Of a stretch of DNA of 26,368 bases, positions 22,849 through 26,368 are shown piece after piece. Numbering within the stretch: position 1 is the stretch's first letter; every line of letters begins with the position of its first letter. Below the pieces are notes generated by a model. The model was given only the letters and a program-made list of their open reading frames with translations, was not told the origin of the DNA and did not search any database. The DNA is from Planctomycetaceae bacterium (GTDB lineage Bacteria > Planctomycetota > Planctomycetia > Pirellulales > PALSA-1355). The DNA lies in contig SXHT01000284.1 in the NCBI GenBank assembly GCA_005773095.1, positions 1 through 26,368 of the forward strand. The letters are read 5' to 3'. A program made the position numbers and the translations under genes.

Positions 22849-23817
22849 GTGGGACGACTCGCGATTGTCATTCCGAGTGTGGGATCGGTCGAAGCGCTGG
22901 AGGGCACACTACTCTCCGTGCTGGAAAACCGGCCTGCGGGATCGGAGGTGATTGTCGTTCACGCTCGTCCCTATGACGACCCCTATCAACTGGAAGGCGA
23001 AGTGCGGCTGATCAAAGCGCCGGCCCGTTCGAGCCTGGTCGACTGCGCGAATCTGGGATTTCGTGAATCCACAGCCGACGTGGTGCATCTGCTGGCTGCC
23101 GGTTGCCGCGTGGAAAACGGTTGGACCGATGGCGTGATGAAGCATTTTTCCGACCCTCGCGTGGCGGTCGTGGCCCCCATGCTGCTCGACGATCGCGAGC
23201 CCACCCACGCGCTGGCCGCGAGTGTCAGCTATGGCATTGGCGGCACGCGAAAGTCGGTCATGCGCCTTGTGGCCGATGTGCGCGACGCGGGCGTATCGCC
23301 GATTCTAGCCGCCAGCGTCGTGGCAGTTTTTTATAATCGCGTAACGCTTTCAACGGTCGGATATTTGAGCACAGAGGTTGGCGCGGACCTGGCCGACATC
23401 GATCTGGGATTGCTGTTGCGACACGCCGGCTTCACGTCGATTATCGACCCAGGCTTGAGGGTCCGCGCGCCCGACGGTCCCTTGGAACAACTCAGCGCGT
23501 TTCGAAGCGCGATGCACGCCGAGCGATTGTTCTGGCGAAATGCGCCGCTGCTAGGCTGGCTTAAGTCGTTGGCGGCCCATCCGTGGGCCGTTGCGGGGGA
23601 CATCGCAAGTCATACTCCGTCGTTGCTGCCCAATCTGGCAGGCCGCATGATCGGCGCGGCGATGATTGGCACGGCGCGTCGGCATTATCAACGATTGATG
23701 GATCTGCGCAACATGGCGCCGCTGCCAGCGACGGTCGCAACACGTCTGGTACGCATGGATCGTCCCCACGATGGTTCGGCGACGCGCAAAACAAGCCAGC
23801 CGGTCCGCGCGGCATAG
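22849..23817 (+). CDS. GT2-like glycosyltransferase, active-site motif degenerate
   Basis: A 322-residue protein with a GT-A fold start typical of family 2 glycosyltransferases: LAIVIPSVGSVEALEGTLLSVLENRPAGSEVIVV, then LVDCANLGFREST and the segment LLAAGCRVENGWTDGVMKHF. In active family members the last segment usually reads like LDDD or LDAD; here the acidic DxD that binds metal and sugar nucleotide is replaced by AAGC. The later part has ADIDLGLLLRHAGF, as in GT2 enzymes, and a long C-terminal region of unknown role. The GTG at 22849 has GGAAGG about eight bases upstream. It may be inactive, bind another ligand, or use a changed mechanism. No polysaccharide genes are adjacent. Confidence 0.8.
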   Translation: MGRLAIVIPSVGSVEALEGTLLSVLENRPAGSEVIVVHARPYDDPYQLEGEVRLIKAPARSSLVDCANLGFRESTADVVHLLAAGCRVENGWTDGVMKHFSDPRVAVVAPMLLDDREPTHALAASVSYGIGGTRKSVMRLVADVRDAGVSPILAASVVAVFYNRVTLSTVGYLSTEVGADLADIDLGLLLRHAGFTSIIDPGLRVRAPDGPLEQLSAFRSAMHAERLFWRNAPLLGWLKSLAAHPWAVAGDIASHTPSLLPNLAGRMIGAAMIGTARRHYQRLMDLRNMAPLPATVATRLVRMDRPHDGSATRKTSQPVRAA

Positions 23818-23968
23818 TACCGACTTTCGATCCATGCGGCCGCGCCTGGCAAGGGCGCACCGGCCTCACGTGAAAGCAATGGGATCGGGAGCCATGGATT
23901 GCGTGAACGGCGCGCCAGCGCGGTTCCGCCAGAGCATGGCGCCCAGGGCCGACTTGTGCAACGGTCCG

Positions 23969-25036
23969 TTACGCGTCGTCCCCTTCGTTGACCGCGTTCT
24001 TGCTTGGGTAGAACAATTCCACCGTCGCGTTGAATCGCCGCAGTTCGTTTTTGCCGATCGCTTCCGCTTTGAACTTGGCGGCAAGTTGCCTCGTCAGCCA
24101 CCGGCCTTCCGGCCAGCGCACATCCATAATTTGTCCGCAGACTTCCAGCAACTGGTAGACGCGCGCCCGGGTGAGACCCATCCGATTGGACTGCTGCCGC
24201 ACGGTCTGCGGAGCGCCGTGGATTCCCAGTCGCTCTTCCGCCAGACGATGGATCGCCGGGATGGCGTCGATGGCCAACTGGTTGAGCAGTGGCATGGTGA
24301 ACATTTCTTTGATCTCCTCATCCGAGGGAACGCCCGGCGCGGCTAACACCTTGTGAATCCACTGTTCGAGCGGTTCGATGAACCTGGGAGCGAGGCGGAC
24401 GTGGACGTTCTCGTCGGTGCCGGCCGTGGCCAGCACCTCATAAGCCACGCAGAACACTTCCAGAATTATCAGCACCCGCTTTTGGCCGTGCGTTTTCCTG
24501 GCCCGGATCTCGGCCGCCGTCTGATCCAGGTACTCATCCATCGGAATGTGCCACATCACGGTGGGCACTCCATGCAGCGTGGGCGCTATGCGACCGAGTT
24601 TCGTGCGGCCGATATTGTGCTTCCTCGCGGTTTCGCGCCATTCGACCCAGAGTGCTTCCGAGACCACCGTCGGGTCGAACTTCGAACCTTTCCGCCAAAT
24701 GGGCGCGGCCTTCTTGTCGGCCATCTCGCTCGTGGGCAACGTGACCCCCGGCGGATTGTCTTTCGTGGCCCGGTGGAGCAGCTTGACCAGCGTGCCGATC
24801 TTCTTATGACCGATCCCCGCCGTGGCGGCGATCTCGTCGAACGGTGTGTCGATCAATTCCTGGATCGACCGGCCCAACAGGGCCAACGGTAAGCGGCGCT
24901 CATTGGGGAGGGCCCAATAGGCTAATGGCTTCTCCATTCGGTCGGCATACTTGCCTTCCTTCAATTGCTTGCTCACCGTCTGAAAACTCAGCACGATGCG
25001 GTAATCCTCGACCGAGGGGGGTTTCGATATCATCAT
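23969..25036 (-). CDS. protein with alpha-CTD-like and sigma-4-like regions
   Basis: A 355-residue protein that I do not recognise as a named family. The ATG at 25036 (or 25033) is supported by GGAGAAGG four bases upstream. Residues about 38-92 (LAYWALPNERRLPLALLGRS, then IQELIDTPFDEIAATAGIGHKKI) resemble the helix-hairpin-helix of the RNA polymerase alpha C-terminal domain. Near the C-terminus, RMGLTRARVYQLLEVCGQIM resembles the helix-turn-helix of sigma region 4. In between, ARKHNIGRTKLGRIAP may be another helix-turn-helix. The combination suggests a DNA-binding, perhaps promoter-related, protein. The middle part is helical. It is convergent with the glycosyltransferase-like gene; no partner is nearby. 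Confidence 0.65.
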   Translation of the reverse strand: MMISKPPSVEDYRIVLSFQTVSKQLKEGKYADRMEKPLAYWALPNERRLPLALLGRSIQELIDTPFDEIAATAGIGHKKIGTLVKLLHRATKDNPPGVTLPTSEMADKKAAPIWRKGSKFDPTVVSEALWVEWRETARKHNIGRTKLGRIAPTLHGVPTVMWHIPMDEYLDQTAAEIRARKTHGQKRVLIILEVFCVAYEVLATAGTDENVHVRLAPRFIEPLEQWIHKVLAAPGVPSDEEIKEMFTMPLLNQLAIDAIPAIHRLAEERLGIHGAPQTVRQQSNRMGLTRARVYQLLEVCGQIMDVRWPEGRWLTRQLAAKFKAEAIGKNELRRFNATVELFYPSKNAVNEGDDA

Positions 25037-25052
25037 GGGACCTTCTCCTGCC

Positions 25053-25070
25053 CCCGTCGGTTTCGACGGG
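25053..25070 (-). promoter_or_regulatory. hairpin just upstream of a ribosome site
   Basis: CCCGTCG-gttt-CGACGGG, a perfect 7-bp stem ending two bases before the GGAGAAGG ribosome site of the preceding minus-strand gene. It could be an operator or a leader hairpin influencing translation. Confidence 0.4.
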
Positions 25071-25276
25071 AAATATGTAACGCCGACTTCTCGCAATCGC
25101 TGCCAACCAAGGCACCGAAGCCACCCTCAGATCGGGTCGGGTCGGCTGTTCGTCCATCCTGTGCCATTATTCTTGCCGGCCCCAGCAAAAGAATCAAGCG
25201 TTTGGATGCCGATTTTTCAGAATTACTTTTAAGTCCGACCATTTTCTTGAAATTACTGGAATTCCTTGCCAATTTC

Positions 25277-25315
25277 GTAACCGTTCACGGGCAAAGCGAG
25301 GGGAACACATTTTCA
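25277..25315. repeat. repeat A, fragment (copy 4)
   Basis: GTAACCGTTCACGGG followed by GGGGAACACATTTTC: the left terminal repeat and part of an inner arm, joined without the centre. It directly abuts repeat B copy 3. This suggests a deleted element. Confidence 0.6.
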
Positions 25316-25423
25316 GTTTTTCCGATTCTTCAACCTGGTAGGGCCGGCTTTGCCGGCCGTGGATGGGAAAGTTGCGCGAATCCGGCCGGCACAGCCGGCC
25401 CTACAGCGGATAACGGATTGGCC
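25314..25423. repeat. repeat B, copy 3
   Basis: A copy in the same orientation as copy 1, with near-identical core (25331-25423) and both GGCCGGC/GCCGGCC hairpins. The right end ACGGATTGGCC is intact, but the left end is diverged, with the A fragment next to it. It lies in the 631-bp gap between the HTH gene and the monooxygenase. Apart from the repeats and a doubtful 63-codon frame (25480-25671), I see nothing else in that gap. Confidence 0.85.
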
Positions 25424-25667
25424 GTGGCCTTCCGCAGGGCGGATGCAGCGGATGCGTCAAGTCGCTAGAATCGCGGCTTGTGGTCTTGTCTCTCACGGCA
25501 ATCTTCATGACGCGGTTGACGGGAACCTTGCCAATCGTGTCCACGAGCGACTTGCCAGCGCGCTTCGGGTCAGTGCCACTGCCGCGGTTCGGCCAGGACG
25601 CACTCAGCCAGATCCTTTTCGGAATCACGATCCACCTCAACGAATTGTTTGCCAGCACTGGGAGCGT

Positions 25668-26368
25668 ATGACCTCCCGCTACTGCATCATCGGCGCCGGT
25701 TCCTCGGGTCTGGCCGTGGCTAAGAACTTTGCACAGGCCGGCATCTCGTTTGATTGCATCGAGCGCCAGGACGACGTGGGAGGCAATTGGTACTACGGCA
25801 AGCCAGCCAGCAGCGTGTATCGCTCGACACACTTGATTTCGTCCAAGCAGCTTACCGAGTACAACGACTTCCCCATGCCAGACGATTATCCGGAGTACCC
25901 CAGCCAAGAGCAGGCGTGCTCGTATCTGCGGTCGTATGCGCGGCACTTCGGGCTTTATGAGCGAATTGAGTTTGGGCGATCGGTCGAGCGCGTGGAGAAG
26001 GTCGCGCCCACCTGGGCGAGCCTTTCCGACTCTCGCGATCGCGGCGCTGAAAGCCGCAGATACGTGGAACCCCCTAAGGCTGCATGGCAGGTTACGCTCG
26101 ATGGTGGCGAAGTCCGTCGCTACACGGGCGTTGTGATCGCCAACGGCCACAATTGGGATCCGAATTGGCCCGAGTATTCCGGCAAGTTTGCCGGACTTAC
26201 GCTCCACTCCGCGCACTACAAAACGCCCGACGTGTTACGTGGCAAACGGGTGCTCGTTGTCGGGGGGGGCAACTCCGGCTGCGATATCGCCGTGGAGTCG
26301 GCTCAAAACGCGGCGGTCACATTTCACAGCGTCCGGCGCGGTTACCATTACCTGCCCAAATTCTTGCG
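25668..26368 (+). CDS. flavin-containing monooxygenase (partial)
   Basis: The first 233 residues of an FMO-type flavoprotein; the 3' end lies beyond the window. Such enzymes use FAD and NADPH to oxygenate soft nucleophiles such as amines or sulphides, or act as Baeyer-Villiger-type oxygenases. Seen are the FAD-binding GAGSSG (residues 9-14), GGNWYYG after it, the FMO-identifying FAGLTLHSAHYK (about 174-185) and the NADPH-binding VVGGGNSGCDIA (about 196-207). A segment around residues 125-150 (WASLSDSRDRGAESRR) looks like an insertion. The ATG at 25668 has GGGAG only three bases upstream, and its TGA overlap with an upstream frame is noted separately. The substrate cannot be told from this part. 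Confidence 0.9.
   Translation, partial: MTSRYCIIGAGSSGLAVAKNFAQAGISFDCIERQDDVGGNWYYGKPASSVYRSTHLISSKQLTEYNDFPMPDDYPEYPSQEQACSYLRSYARHFGLYERIEFGRSVERVEKVAPTWASLSDSRDRGAESRRYVEPPKAAWQVTLDGGEVRRYTGVVIANGHNWDPNWPEYSGKFAGLTLHSAHYKTPDVLRGKRVLVVGGGNSGCDIAVESAQNAAVTFHSVRRGYHYLPKFL

Noticed and set aside
22638..22976. Plus-strand frame starting in repeat A copy 3 (MNEGETMAEF)
   Set aside because: It overlaps the start of the glycosyltransferase-like gene by more than 120 bases, begins inside a repeat and shows no recognisable family.
25401..26216. 271-codon minus-strand open frame
   Set aside because: It is antisense to the FMO gene, which carries all family motifs.
1..26368. tRNA, rRNA and riboswitch genes
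   Set aside because: I read both strands for cloverleaf and GTTCGA-type signals and for known riboswitch cores and found none that I could support; a covariance-model scan would settle this.

Overview
The window looks like a GC-rich chromosomal segment from a planctomycete, probably of the Pirellula/Blastopirellula type. This placement rests on family content, not on a marker gene. The pointers are a YTV-repeat cell-wall protein, a PmoA-like DUF6807 protein, a MerR-TPR fusion, a HEAT-type exported protein, weak or absent Shine-Dalgarno sites at many starts, and abundant GGCCGGC-type palindromic repeats. No rRNA, tRNA, CRISPR array, prophage or transposase gene was found.

Layout. 1-3.1 kb: a doubtful small ORF, an exported HEAT/TPR-like protein (+) and a convergent polytopic membrane protein (-). 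3.3-5.8 kb (-): a MerR-TPR protein and a secreted YTV protein built of 16-residue repeats. 5.9-7.7 kb (-): a DUF6807 protein and a YqeG-type HAD phosphatase, likely one operon. 7.8-10.9 kb (+): an orphan HlyD-type adaptor, a transglutaminase-like TPR protein and a PilZ-like protein. 10.8-17.2 kb (-): a CHAD protein, then (in transcription order) UbiD decarboxylase, a truncated prepilin peptidase, a beta-CASP nuclease and a pteridine-reductase-like SDR. 17.3-20.6 kb (+): leucyl aminopeptidase, a LarA-like enzyme and a small DUF2292-like protein. 20.9-22.4 kb (-): an XRE regulator and a DEDDy exonuclease. 22.8-25.0 kb: a degenerate GT2-like protein (+) and a convergent protein (-) with an alpha-CTD-like region and a sigma-region-4-like HTH. 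The right edge cuts a flavin monooxygenase (+).

The most notable non-coding content is at least four families of palindromic interspersed repeats. Family A (about 140 bp, terminal inverted repeats, three copies plus a fragment) resembles a MITE or REP element, and one copy forms the C-terminal tail of the YqeG-type protein. Family B (about 117 bp, three copies) is a nested palindrome with a compensatory base-pair change. Family C (about 22 bp, five copies) occurs partly as inverted pairs flanking the aminopeptidase gene, as in enterobacterial BIMEs. Family D is a 24-bp palindrome seen twice, also with a compensatory change. No mobilising RAYT-type gene lies in the window.

The genes do not form one evident pathway. 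The clearest local units are DUF6807-YqeG, UbiD-prepilin peptidase-nuclease-SDR, and perhaps MerR-TPR with the YTV protein. All calls come from reading the sequence; no database search was run.
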